Below, piece after piece: positions 37,644 through 45,654 of a stretch of 64,000 nucleotides of DNA. Under the pieces are notes generated by a model. That model was given only the letters and a program-made list of their open reading frames with translations, made no database searches and was not told the DNA's origin. Each line of letters starts with the position of its first letter. The first letter of the stretch is position 1. The stretch lies in NCBI RefSeq assembly GCF_003598715.1, contig NZ_QZFU01000016.1:744001-808000 (forward strand). The letters are read 5' to 3'. The DNA is from Nocardia panacis (GTDB lineage Bacteria; Actinomycetota; Actinomycetes; Mycobacteriales; Mycobacteriaceae). Position numbers and translations under genes: made by a program.

Positions 37644-38864
37644 GTGACGCGGCGCACATTCGCGGATCTGTTCAGCGGAGCGGGCGGCATGAGCTACGGC
37701 TTTCACGCCGGCGGGTATGAAGTCGTCGGAGCTGTCGATGCCCAGCTGGGCAAACCGAGCAGCGGGCCGGGCGCGCTGGAATGCAACCGCACCTACGAAG
37801 CGAATATGGGTGTCACGCCGCATGAACGGAATCTGGCAACCCTGACCGGTGCGGAGCTTTCCGACCTTCTCGAGCCGGCACTCAATGGCCGCGAGCTCGA
37901 CGTGCTGAGCGCCTGTCCCCCGTGCACCGGTTTCTCCAGGGCGAATCCCAACAACCATGTCAGCGATGATCCGCGCAACTCGCTCATCATCCATGTGGCC
38001 GACTACGTTGCCGCACTTCGGCCCGGCATCGTCGTCATGGAGAACGCGCGCGAACTTCTCATGGGGAATTTCCGTTCCCATTTTCTGGAGTTCGAACATC
38101 GATTGAGGTCGATGGGGTATCGGGTTCATTCCGGCGTGCATATGCTGTCCCGATACGGAGTTCCACAGAAGCGAGAACGGTCGCTCGTCATAGCGGTTCG
38201 CGCGGATCATGAGCTACACACCCTCGAGGAACTCTGGGAGGGAACGGAAATAGATCCGGACGCATTGACAGTCCGCCGCACAATCGGTCACCTGCCCCCA
38301 CTTTCCGCAGGCGAGTACGACCCGAACGATCCGATACATATCAGCCCGAATTCCGGCGTGAACACGCACCGCAGACTGCATGCGATACCGCACGATGGCG
38401 GATCCTGGGCGGATCTCCGCTTCCGGCCCGATGCCGCCGAGTTGCTGACACCCGCGATACAACGCAGCATCGCCGCAGGAAGACTCGGTTCACATCCGGA
38501 TGTCTACGGCCGCATGTGGTGGGACAGACCCGCGCCGACAATCAAACGCGAATGCTCGCACTTCGGAAACGGGCGATACAGCCATCCAGAACAGGACCGT
38601 CTCTGCACCGTCCGAGAGATGGCCCTGCTGACCGGATTCCCCGACACCTACGAGTTCCGAGCACGCGCATTGTCCAATATGTACCGACATATCGGCGATG
38701 CGGTCCCCCCAATTATCTCCTACCAACTCGCCGCCGTCGCCGACTGGATATTCACCGGAGAACGCCCCGAAATCCGGACCGCCCTACTACCCGGCACCCA
38801 TTTGACCCCGGCCGATCTCGTATCACCGAACGGGCGACTTCCATTCGAGCAGATAGCTGTCTGA
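37644..38864 (+). CDS. DNA cytosine-5 methyltransferase
   Basis: The 406-residue enzyme has m5C motif I LFSGAGGMSYGF, motif IV ACPPCTGFSRAN with catalytic Cys94, motif VI VVMENARELL, motif VIII GVPQKRERSLVIAV and motif X NMYRHIGDAVPPIISYQLA. The target-recognition region lies between residues 200 and 310. It transfers a methyl group from SAM to C5 of cytosine. The GTG at 37644 follows AAGGAG at six bases; an upstream in-frame start at 37575 lacks one. No restriction endonuclease gene is adjacent, so it looks solitary. Its codon use seems less GC-biased than its neighbours, hinting at acquisition. Its stop lies 4 bp from the convergent dnaB stop. Confidence 0.9.
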   Translation: MTRRTFADLFSGAGGMSYGFHAGGYEVVGAVDAQLGKPSSGPGALECNRTYEANMGVTPHERNLATLTGAELSDLLEPALNGRELDVLSACPPCTGFSRANPNNHVSDDPRNSLIIHVADYVAALRPGIVVMENARELLMGNFRSHFLEFEHRLRSMGYRVHSGVHMLSRYGVPQKRERSLVIAVRADHELHTLEELWEGTEIDPDALTVRRTIGHLPPLSAGEYDPNDPIHISPNSGVNTHRRLHAIPHDGGSWADLRFRPDAAELLTPAIQRSIAAGRLGSHPDVYGRMWWDRPAPTIKRECSHFGNGRYSHPEQDRLCTVREMALLTGFPDTYEFRARALSNMYRHIGDAVPPIISYQLAAVADWIFTGERPEIRTALLPGTHLTPADLVSPNGRLPFEQIAV

Positions 38865-38868
38865 GGAT

Positions 38869-41145
38869 TCAGCCTCGGGCCATGTCCACGAAGCGGCTCA
38901 GGTGAAGTTGGTGGGCGACGGTGATGGTGGCGGTGGGGCCGTTTCGGTGTTTGCCGACGATCAGGTCGGCTTCGCCGCCGCGGGGGTCGTCGCGTTCGAA
39001 GGCGTCGGGGCGGTGCAGCAGGATGACCATATCGGCGTCCTGTTCGAGGCTGCCCGATTCGCGCAGGTCGGAGACCATGGGGCGTTTGTCGGTGCGCTGT
39101 TCGGGGCCGCGGTTGAGCTGACTGATGGCGATGACCGGGACCTCGAGTTCCTTGGCGAGGAGTTTGAGGTTTCGGGAGAAGTCGGAGACCTCCTGCTGGC
39201 GGGATTCGACTTTCTTGCCGGAGGTCATCAGCTGGAGGTAGTCGACCACAACGAGTTTCAGGTCGTGGCGCTGTTTGAGGCGGCGCGCCTTGGCCCGGAT
39301 CTCCATCATGGTGAGATTCGGTGAATCGTCGACGAACAGTGGCGCCTCGCTGATTTCGCTCATCCGCCGCGCCAGCCGCATCCAGTCGTCGTCGCTCATT
39401 CGCCCGGATCGCATATCCCCCAGCTTGATCTTCGCCTCGGCCGAGAGCAGGCGCATCACGATTTCGGTGCGACTCATCTCGAGGGAGAAGATGACGCTGG
39501 CCAACCCGTGCTTGATCGAACAGCTCCGCATGAAATCCATACCGAGGGTGGAGTTGTGGGTCGGCACCATCGCGGGACCTGCGAGGTAGAGGTGGTCGGG
39601 ATTGTCGACCTCGACGCAGCGCACGGGGACACTGTCGATGCGACGCACCTCGACGATGCGGCGGACATCCGACGGCGCGGCACCGGACCCGCGATGCTCC
39701 TTGTGCGACAGCGCTTTTCGATACAGGCCGAATACATCGTCCTCGGTCGCGAAGGTCAATGTGTGTGCGGTGGAGGAACTTTCGGCTCGGCTGGTGGACA
39801 ATAGGCAGCTATAGCCGAATCCGACAATCAACTCGCGCACCTCGAGGGCGAATCGCCGATCGGTGGTCGTGAACCGCACCGACCCGCCGTCGGTGACCGT
39901 GCCGCCTGCATCGAGCAGCCCCGCGAGCAACGCCCTGCGCTGCGCCTCGGACCCGCGCAGGTATGGCAGCGGAATATGCTCGCGCTCCAGCGCACCGGCG
40001 TTGTCGAGGTCGAATCCCTCGGCTTCGATCCGAATCAGGATCTCGGGATCGCGCGTGTCGCCGCCCAACCACGCGCCGAGCGCGTATGGCGGCGTGGGCA
40101 ATTCGCCTGCGGGAAGTTGGAGCGGGCGAGTGTTCGCGACGACATGGTCGCGGCCCATGGTGCGGGCGATTTCGGCCGTGGTGCGGACAGCGGCGACGGT
40201 GCGCCGCTTCCGGTCGGCAGCGCGACCGCCGTCGGTCTCGGTGCGCCACTGATGCTGTTCGTCCGCGACGAGCACTGTCCCATCGGAGAATTCGACCTCG
40301 TAGCAGGGACGCCCGTACATGATCCCGGTCGCGGCGACGACGCGGGTGACGCGGCCGTCGGCGTCGAGGAGTTCGGCGCCGACGCGAACCTCACCCATGG
40401 TGGTCCAGCCCGTCGGCGTCGGCAGCGGGGTGTCGAGCGCCAGCGCCTTACCGACACCGGGTCGCGCCGCGACGATGATCATCTGGCCCGGATGCAGTCC
40501 GTTGGTGAGTTCGTCGAGTTCGGTGAAACCGGTGGGGACGCCGAGCGAGATACCGCCCCGGCTGGCGATGGAGTCGATCTCGTCCATGGTCGGTTGCAGG
40601 AGTTCCTCGAGGGGGAGGAAATCCTCGCTGGTGCGGCGCTCGGTGACCTCGTAGACCTCGGCCTGGGCGCGGTCCACCACCTCGGCGATGTCCTGCCCGT
40701 CGGCGCCCGCGTAGCCGTATTGGACGATGCGGGTGCCCGCCTCCACGAGGCGGCGCAGAATCGCCTTCTCCGCGACGATCTCGGCGTAGTAGCCCGCGTT
40801 CGCGGCGGTGGGCACGGTTTGGGTGAGGGTCACCAGGTACGGCGGACCGCCGATGCGTTTGAGTTCGCCGCGCCGATCGAGTCCGGCGGAGACGGTGACC
40901 GGGTCGGCGGGTTCGCCGCGCCCGTAGAGATCGAGGATGGTGTCGTAGATGGCCTGATGCGCCGGACGGTAGAAATCACCGGGGCGGAGGGCCTCGATGA
41001 CGTCGGCGATGGCGTCCTTGCTCAACAGCATGCCGCCGAGGACGGATTGTTCGGCCGCCATATCGTGTGGCGGCTGCCGCCCGAAGTCCTCGCCGGGCGG
41101 TTCGGGGGGGAAATCCGTGCGTCCACGGTCATCGGTGGTGGTCAC
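38869..41145 (-). CDS. dnaB: Replicative DNA helicase DnaB with in-frame intein
   Basis: The 758-residue precursor comprises a 460-residue helicase interrupted after Lys233 of the Walker A sequence RPGVGK. The N-terminal domain begins PPHDMAAEQSVLGGMLLSK. After the intein the sequence resumes STLGMDFMRSCSIKHGL, with Walker B LKLVVVDYLQLM, VIAISQLNRGPEQR and the end ATITVAHQLHLSRFVDMARG. Splicing is needed to rebuild the P-loop. DnaB unwinds DNA ahead of the fork. The gene lies in the rpsF-ssb-rpsR-rplI-dnaB order but is separated from rplI by 617 bp containing DnaA-box-like sites. The 3' end is duplicated in inverted orientation at 47597-47717. Confidence 0.96.
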   Translation of the reverse strand: MTTTDDRGRTDFPPEPPGEDFGRQPPHDMAAEQSVLGGMLLSKDAIADVIEALRPGDFYRPAHQAIYDTILDLYGRGEPADPVTVSAGLDRRGELKRIGGPPYLVTLTQTVPTAANAGYYAEIVAEKAILRRLVEAGTRIVQYGYAGADGQDIAEVVDRAQAEVYEVTERRTSEDFLPLEELLQPTMDEIDSIASRGGISLGVPTGFTELDELTNGLHPGQMIIVAARPGVGKALALDTPLPTPTGWTTMGEVRVGAELLDADGRVTRVVAATGIMYGRPCYEVEFSDGTVLVADEQHQWRTETDGGRAADRKRRTVAAVRTTAEIARTMGRDHVVANTRPLQLPAGELPTPPYALGAWLGGDTRDPEILIRIEAEGFDLDNAGALEREHIPLPYLRGSEAQRRALLAGLLDAGGTVTDGGSVRFTTTDRRFALEVRELIVGFGYSCLLSTSRAESSSTAHTLTFATEDDVFGLYRKALSHKEHRGSGAAPSDVRRIVEVRRIDSVPVRCVEVDNPDHLYLAGPAMVPTHNSTLGMDFMRSCSIKHGLASVIFSLEMSRTEIVMRLLSAEAKIKLGDMRSGRMSDDDWMRLARRMSEISEAPLFVDDSPNLTMMEIRAKARRLKQRHDLKLVVVDYLQLMTSGKKVESRQQEVSDFSRNLKLLAKELEVPVIAISQLNRGPEQRTDKRPMVSDLRESGSLEQDADMVILLHRPDAFERDDPRGGEADLIVGKHRNGPTATITVAHQLHLSRFVDMARG
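39553..40446 (-). other. Class 3 intein within DnaB (residues 234-531)
   Basis: The 298-residue insertion begins ALALDTPLPTPTGWTTMGEV, with Ala rather than Cys or Ser at position 1. It ends AMVPTHN, followed by extein Ser. Block B reads GTVLVADEQHQW with Trp67 two residues after the block B His. Block F is VRCVEVDNPDHLYLAG with Cys277, and Thr296 precedes the terminal His-Asn. This Trp-Cys-Thr triplet with a non-nucleophilic first residue defines class 3 inteins, which use the block F Cys as first nucleophile. The middle holds eroded LAGLIDADG-like motifs (LGAWLGGDTRD and LAGLLDAGGTV), so the homing endonuclease is probably inactive. Confidence 0.9.
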
Positions 41146-41351
41146 CAGGCTCGACCGTCCTCTCTACCCCACGATCGGGTTGCACCCATCGATGAACCCG
41201 TTGTACCTCGCGGCTACGACATTGTCGCCGACCCGAGCCGGCAAACGCCCTGGCACGCGCCGAACGATGCGGTGCCGGTGGCTGTTCGACGACAATGCGA
41301 CGAACCTAGGCGACCGGATGCGCGGTCGCCAAACCGGTCTGTGCACATAGC

Positions 41352-41595
41352 TGTGGATAAGTTGGGGACTGTTCACCGAACCGTGTGCACCCCCTGTGGA
41401 CAACTTGGGGAAAACCCTGCTCATCCCAAGGAGTTCCGCAGATAGATGCGGCATTCTCGGCCGGTGCGCGTGTGGATAAAGAAAGGTGCGGCGTGTCGGC
41501 CAAGTTGAACGGCCGGGCGTGTTGGATTGAACAGCTTGCCACGAGCCTATGAGCCGGATCACATGGCGGCCGGTCGGTTCTCGTAGTCATCCACA
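41352..41595. promoter_or_regulatory. DnaA-box-like cluster in the 617-bp dnaB-rplI gap
   Basis: The gene-free stretch 41146-41762 holds four matches to the DnaA box. Perfect TGTGGATAA occurs at 41352-41360 and 41471-41479. TGTGGACAA at 41395-41403 and, on the other strand, TCATCCACA at 41587-41595 differ by one base. This dense cluster upstream of dnaB may allow DnaA to control dnaB transcription or may titrate DnaA. I see no AT-rich unwinding element and no supported gene here. Confidence 0.5.
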
Positions 41596-41718
41596 GGTCG
41601 AATAACCGGAGGTAATACGACCATTCGACGCGCCGTGATCTCCACGACATGCCGGGAACCACACGCAAGCAAACTGTCAGCTACCGCACGAATTCCACCG
41701 AGAAAATGCGCAGCCGAA

Positions 41719-41747
41719 AGCCACTCTTGCCGAAAACAAGAGTGGCT
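41719..41747 (-). terminator. Terminator of the rpsF-ssb-rpsR-rplI operon
   Basis: An 11-bp perfect stem (41719-41729 with 41737-41747) and 7-base loop lies 16 bp past the rplI stop on the minus strand. It implies that dnaB is transcribed from its own promoter. Confidence 0.7.
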
Positions 41748-41762
41748 TCGACCGATACCGAA

Positions 41763-42218
41763 CTAGCCGGCCGCGGCGACCGAAAGATCGACCTTGGCGA
41801 CCACATCGGGGTGCAGATGCACCGCGATACCGTGCTTGCCGATCGTCTTGATGTGCGCCTTCGGCAGCTCGATGCTGCGCTTGTCGACGACGGGGCCACC
41901 CGCCGACTTGATGGCCGCGGCGACATCCGACTGGGTCACCGAGCCGAAGAGCTTGCCGGTGCCCGCGGTCTTCACCGTCAGCGCGACGCCGGTCAGCGCC
42001 TCGATGGCCTGCTTGAGCTCATTGGCGTGATCCAGATCGCGGACCCGGCGGGCTTCCTGCGCCCGACGAATGCCCTCGACCTGCTTCTGCGCGCCCCGGC
42101 TGGCGACAATGGCCAGCCCGCGCGGCAGCAGGTAGTTGCGGCCGTAGCCGTCCTTGACCTCGACGGTGTCGCCGGGGGCGCCGAGGTTGTCCACATCTGC
42201 GGTCAGAATCAACTTCAT
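41763..42218 (-). CDS. rplI: 50S ribosomal protein L9
   Basis: The 151-residue protein starts with the L9 signature [20 protein letters not shown], then [18 protein letters not shown], a long connecting helix and the C-terminal rRNA-binding domain ending [21 protein letters not shown]9 sits at the base of the L1 stalk. It lies 20 bp after rpsR and ends the operon. Confidence 0.96.
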   Translation of the reverse strand: MKLILTADVDNLGAPGDTVEVKDGYGRNYLLPRGLAIVASRGAQKQVEGIRRAQEARRVRDLDHANELKQAIEALTGVALTVKTAGTGKLFGSVTQSDVAAAIKSAGGPVVDKRSIELPKAHIKTIGKHGIAVHLHPDVVAKVDLSVAAAG

Positions 42219-42238
42219 GGTGTGTGCGCCTCCCTTGC

Positions 42239-42490
42239 TCAGCGAGCCGTCGACACGTAGGGCAGCAGCGCCACCTCACGCGAGTTCTTCACGGCGATGG
42301 CGATATCACGCTGGTGCTGCACGCAGTTGCCGGTGACGCGGCGGGCACGGATCTTGCCGCGGTCGCTGACGTACTTGCGCAGCAGCGTGGTGTCCTTGTA
42401 GTCGATCGAGACAGTGCCGGACTTGCTCTCCTTGCAGAAGGTGCAAGCCTTCTTCTTCAGCACCTTTTCGCGCGCGGGCGCTTTAGGCAT
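42239..42490 (-). CDS. rpsR: 30S ribosomal protein S18
   Basis: The 83-residue protein has the S18 core [20 protein letters not shown] and [20 protein letters not shown]. It retains cysteines in CTFC and GNC, so it is the cysteine-containing (zinc-binding) form rather than the Cys-free paralogue made under zinc limitation. It pairs with S6 in the 30S platform. It lies between ssb (57 bp upstream) and rplI. Confidence 0.96.
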   Translation of the reverse strand: MPKAPAREKVLKKKACTFCKESKSGTVSIDYKDTTLLRKYVSDRGKIRARRVTGNCVQHQRDIAIAVKNSREVALLPYVSTAR

Positions 42491-42547
42491 GGTGTTCTAC
42501 TCCGTAAGTTCTTGTGGCCCGAAATATTCGGGCCGGTCAGTGCCGTC

Positions 42548-43090
42548 TCAGAACGGCGGTTCGTCATCCATGCGGCCGCCCCCGAAAGAGCCTGCCGCGG
42601 GCGCATTGCCCCAAGGGTCGTCCTCGACGGGGCGGGAGCCGCCACCACCGCCGGTGTTGTTGGCGGGCGCGTATCCACCGCCGCCGCCACCGCCCGAGAA
42701 GCCGCCGCCCCCACCACCACCGCGACTGGTCTTGTTGACCTTCGCGGTGGCGTAGCGCAGCGACGGGCCGACCTCGTCGACCTCGAGCTCGACGACCGTG
42801 CGCTTCTCACCCTCGCGGGTTTCGTAGGAGCGCTGCTTGAGTCGTCCGCTCACGATCACGCGGGAACCCCTGGTCAGACTCTCGGCGACATTCTCGGCCG
42901 CCTCGCGCCAAATATTGCAGCGCAGGAACAGCGCCTCGCCGTCTTTCCACTCGTTGGTATTGCGGTCGAATACGCGCGGAGTGGACGCGACGGTGAAATT
43001 CGCCACCGCAGCGCCTGCGGGCGTGAATCGAAGTTCCGGGTCGGCCGTCAGGTTTCCGATGACGGTGATGACCGTGTCGCCTGCTGCCAT
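42548..43090 (-). CDS. ssb: Single-stranded DNA-binding protein
   Basis: The 180-residue protein has an OB fold at residues 1-115 ([40 protein letters not shown]). A Gly-rich flexible linker follows, and the acidic tip GRMDDEPPF recruits replication and repair proteins. It coats ssDNA as a tetramer. The actinobacterial Gly-rich tail is evident. It lies between rpsF (97 bp upstream) and rpsR, the conserved order. Confidence 0.96.
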   Translation of the reverse strand: MAAGDTVITVIGNLTADPELRFTPAGAAVANFTVASTPRVFDRNTNEWKDGEALFLRCNIWREAAENVAESLTRGSRVIVSGRLKQRSYETREGEKRTVVELEVDEVGPSLRYATAKVNKTSRGGGGGGGFSGGGGGGGYAPANNTGGGGGSRPVEDDPWGNAPAAGSFGGGRMDDEPPF

Positions 43091-43187
43091 ATTGGGTTCC
43101 TCCTGCTAGGTGTGCGGTCCGCGTCTCGCGTGTCGCGCTAGAGCCTAGAGACAGGCACCGACGCGCACGAGGCCGCGAGCCTCGCAC

Positions 43188-43475
43188 TCACTTGTCGTGG
43201 CGCAGAACCTTGGTGCGCAGCACCGACTCGTTGAGACCGAGCTGGCGATCGAGCTCACTCACGGTGGCGGGCTCGGCGGTCAGATCGACCACGGCGTAGA
43301 TGCCTTCGGCCTGCTTGCGGATCTCGTAGGCGAGACGACGGCGACCCCAGATGTCGACCTTGTCGATCTTGCCGCCATCGGTGCGAACGACGCTGAGCAT
43401 ATTGTCGAGCGACGGACCGACGGTGCGCTCGTCCAGGCTCGGGTCGAGGATGACCATCACTTCGTAATGACGCAC
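43188..43475 (-). CDS. rpsF: 30S ribosomal protein S6
   Basis: The 95-residue protein has the S6 ferredoxin-like fold: [38 protein letters not shown] and the C-terminal [15 protein letters not shown]. It binds S18 in the 30S platform. GTG at 43475 follows AGGAGG by ten bases. It heads the ribosomal/ssb operon, whose leader has a hairpin that may allow autogenous control by S6:S18. Confidence 0.96.
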   Translation of the reverse strand: MRHYEVMVILDPSLDERTVGPSLDNMLSVVRTDGGKIDKVDIWGRRRLAYEIRKQAEGIYAVVDLTAEPATVSELDRQLGLNESVLRTKVLRHDK

Positions 43476-43506
43476 GGACCAATCACCTCCTGTGGACTAG
43501 GAAACG

Positions 43507-43525
43507 GCCACGGACGGTCCGTGGC
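43507..43525 (-). promoter_or_regulatory. Leader hairpin of the rpsF operon, possible S6:S18 site
   Basis: On the minus strand GCCACGG and CCGTGGC form a 7-bp stem with loop ACCGT, 32-50 bases upstream of the rpsF start. Described S6:S18 autoregulatory leaders expose a conserved CCG next to a hairpin; the loop here contains CCG. The match is suggestive only. Confidence 0.4.
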
Positions 43526-43632
43526 AGGAGGGTCGTTGCGTCAGCAACCCGACAAGGCTACATGAACGCCCGGTGAGCAGCGAAATCGATCCCTTTCGCG
43601 GGGGACTACCGGCATTGGACCCCACCGGGCTC

Positions 43633-43689
43633 AGGGCCTGTGTCGAAGTCTCATCCGGCGCATCCGAATGAGACTTCGACACAGGCCCT
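43633..43689. repeat. Perfect 22-bp inverted repeat with 13-base loop
   Basis: The arms 43633-43654 and 43668-43689 are exact reverse complements; each arm reads AGGGCCTGTGTCGAAGTCTC plus AT. The element lies between the divergent rpsF and GT87 genes, 13 bp before the GT87 ATG, not at the end of any gene. Its length and place are unusual for a terminator. It may be a miniature inverted-repeat element, a rearrangement scar or a strong regulatory hairpin. Confidence 0.85.
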
Positions 43690-43701
43690 AGTGTGGTGCC
43701 C

Positions 43702-45066
43702 ATGCCGACCGGACCCGCCGCCGCGTTCACCGGGCGAGACTCGCGGCGCGCACTGCTGGCCGCGGTCGCGGTGCTGCTCTGCGGGTTGACCCTGGCACTG
43801 GCCTACGCGAACAAGGCGCGCTGCGCGGGTGCGCCCTTCGAATCGGACGGGCGCAGCACGATATTCGATCGGATCAAGGATTCCGACGTCTGCTACTCCG
43901 ATATCCAATTCCTCTGGATCGGACGCGATATCGACCGCCACGTCTTCCCGTATGTGGACGGCGACATCACCGAGGACGGACAGCTCGTCGGCGGCGCGGT
44001 CGAATATCCGGTGCTGAGCGGATTTCTCATGTGGTTGGGTGCGATCGGATCGGCGACCGACGCCGAATTCCTCGCCCACTCCGCACTTCTGCTCGCACCC
44101 TTCGCCCTTTTGACCGCGTGGATGCTGGCCCGGCTCGGCGGACGGGCGGCACTGCTGTGGGCGGCCGGTCCGCCGCTGGTGCTCTACGCCTTCCACAATT
44201 GGGAACTGCCGGTAGTGTGCTCGGCGGTCGCAGCCATCTACGTGATGACGGTCCCGACCCGATATTCGCTGCGCGCCAGGGGAATCGCGGCGGCGGTGCT
44301 GCTCGCACTCGGCTTCTGCCTCAAGCTCTATCCCGGCATCTTCGTGCTGCCGCTCATCGCCTACATCTATACCGGCGGCCCCGGCCGAGCGCGAGATGTG
44401 AAGGGCGCGGCGATGACCGCCGCCGCGGCCGCCGGGACCGTTGTCGCGGTGAATCTGCCATTCGCGGTAGCCGGATACGACGGGTGGCGCGCCTCGATCA
44501 CCTTCCAGCAGTTGCGTCAGGCCGATATCACCACCAATTCCATTTGGTACTGGGGGTTGCGGCCGCTATTCGCCCCCGATGCCGAGGGAGAGGCGGCCTT
44601 TCAGCATGTCGTGTCGGTAGTCTCTCCCCTGCTGGTGCTTTCGTCGTTCGCGCTGGCGATGTGGTTGGGATGGCGACGATTCGGCAGCACCGGCGAATTT
44701 CCCTGGCTCGGGGTGAGCGGGGCGATGCTGTGCGGATTCCTGCTGCTGCACAAGGTGCATTCACCGCAGTACACGCTCTGGTTGGTGCCGTTCCTGATAT
44801 TGCTCGCGGTGCCGTGGCCGCTCATCGCGGGATACCTGGTGGCCGACGCCGCCATCGGGATCGGCGTCTTCCGCTACTTCTACGTGCTCGGCTCCGGGGC
44901 GCCGGGGGCCGAGCAGATGGAAGCGGTGGTGCAATTCGGGGTGTGGGGGCGAGCGCTGCTGCTCGCGGTGTTCTTCGTGGTGTTCCTGCGGGTGCCCGCG
45001 CGCGGCGTGCGACCCGATCCGCCGCCGCTGCCGCGCTACGATCCGGGCGAACTGGTCCCCGTTTGA
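43702..45066 (+). CDS. GT87-family membrane glycosyltransferase
   Basis: The 454-residue protein has an N-terminal membrane helix, the loop DSDVCYSDIQFLWIGRDIDR and EYPVLSGFLMWLGA, then about nine more helices with LGFCLKLYPGIFVLPLIAYI and HSPQYTLWLVPF. These features match GT87 polyprenol-phosphate-sugar-dependent enzymes and the protein encoded at 24048. It probably mannosylates an envelope glycan or lipid outside the cytosol. ATG at 43702 is preferred to GTGs at 43693 and 43696; no good ribosome binding site is seen because a 22-bp inverted repeat ends just upstream. Confidence 0.83.
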   Translation: MPTGPAAAFTGRDSRRALLAAVAVLLCGLTLALAYANKARCAGAPFESDGRSTIFDRIKDSDVCYSDIQFLWIGRDIDRHVFPYVDGDITEDGQLVGGAVEYPVLSGFLMWLGAIGSATDAEFLAHSALLLAPFALLTAWMLARLGGRAALLWAAGPPLVLYAFHNWELPVVCSAVAAIYVMTVPTRYSLRARGIAAAVLLALGFCLKLYPGIFVLPLIAYIYTGGPGRARDVKGAAMTAAAAAGTVVAVNLPFAVAGYDGWRASITFQQLRQADITTNSIWYWGLRPLFAPDAEGEAAFQHVVSVVSPLLVLSSFALAMWLGWRRFGSTGEFPWLGVSGAMLCGFLLLHKVHSPQYTLWLVPFLILLAVPWPLIAGYLVADAAIGIGVFRYFYVLGSGAPGAEQMEAVVQFGVWGRALLLAVFFVVFLRVPARGVRPDPPPLPRYDPGELVPV

Positions 45067-45147
45067 GCCGGGTGGAGCGGCCGATTCCACCCGCGCTCCA
45101 CCCTCGGGTGGTGCTGTCGCACACGGCGAAAGCGCAGGGTAATGGGT

Positions 45148-45654
45148 ATGAACCAGCAGAACCTGCTCACCGCCGTCGCCGTACTCGCCATCCTCGCCTG
45201 GATCATCTACCGCCAGAACCAATGGCGCGCCTACGATCCGGCGCGCATGTGGCGCATGCCGCTCATCCTCGGGGCGATCGGTGCGTTCATCTTCCTGCGG
45301 ACCACCCAGTTGACCGACCTGAGCACGCTCGACATCACACTGCTGGTCTTCGAGGGCGCGCTGTCCCTCGCGATCGGGGCGACCATGGGTGCGATGTCGC
45401 GCTTCGGGCGGGACCGGCAGGGCGGCCTGCTGGTGCGGACCGGTCCTGCGGCATCGGCGCTGTGGTTGGTGCTGATCGTGGTGCGGGTCGGCATTGATAT
45501 CGCCGCCGTCGGCCACGGGGCGGCGGCGGTCACCTCGACCGGGGCGATCCTGGTGCTGCTCGGGGTGAACCGGATCGGGCGCATCGTGGTCATCACCCGG
45601 CGCAGCGAGCGGTTGACCGGGGCCGAGCCGCTGGTGCCGACCGCCGCGCGGTGA
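45148..45654 (+). CDS. Four-helix membrane protein (DUF1453-like)
   Basis: The 168-residue protein has about four membrane helices: LLTAVAVLAILAWIIY, LILGAIGAFIFL, LVFEGALSLAIGATMGAMSR and the region ALWLVLIVVRVGIDIAA. The last tail is basic. It resembles small actinobacterial DUF1453-type proteins, some of which sit beside two-component genes. Its stop overlaps the sensor kinase start (GTGA), so it probably belongs to the same operon and may assist signalling. ATG at 45148 was chosen; ATG at 45142 is too close to the AGGG. Confidence 0.7.
   Translation: MNQQNLLTAVAVLAILAWIIYRQNQWRAYDPARMWRMPLILGAIGAFIFLRTTQLTDLSTLDITLLVFEGALSLAIGATMGAMSRFGRDRQGGLLVRTGPAASALWLVLIVVRVGIDIAAVGHGAAAVTSTGAILVLLGVNRIGRIVVITRRSERLTGAEPLVPTAAR

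Noticed and set aside
37301..38864. A complete restriction-modification system around the cytosine methyltransferase
   Set aside because: No endonuclease, specificity or Vsr-like gene is found on either side. The neighbour is only a broken CGNR fragment.
41164..41562. A 132-codon open frame in the dnaB-rplI gap, in the place of mycobacterial Rv0057
   Set aside because: The translation is Arg/Pro/His-rich with no domain and no ribosome binding site. It spans the DnaA-box cluster.
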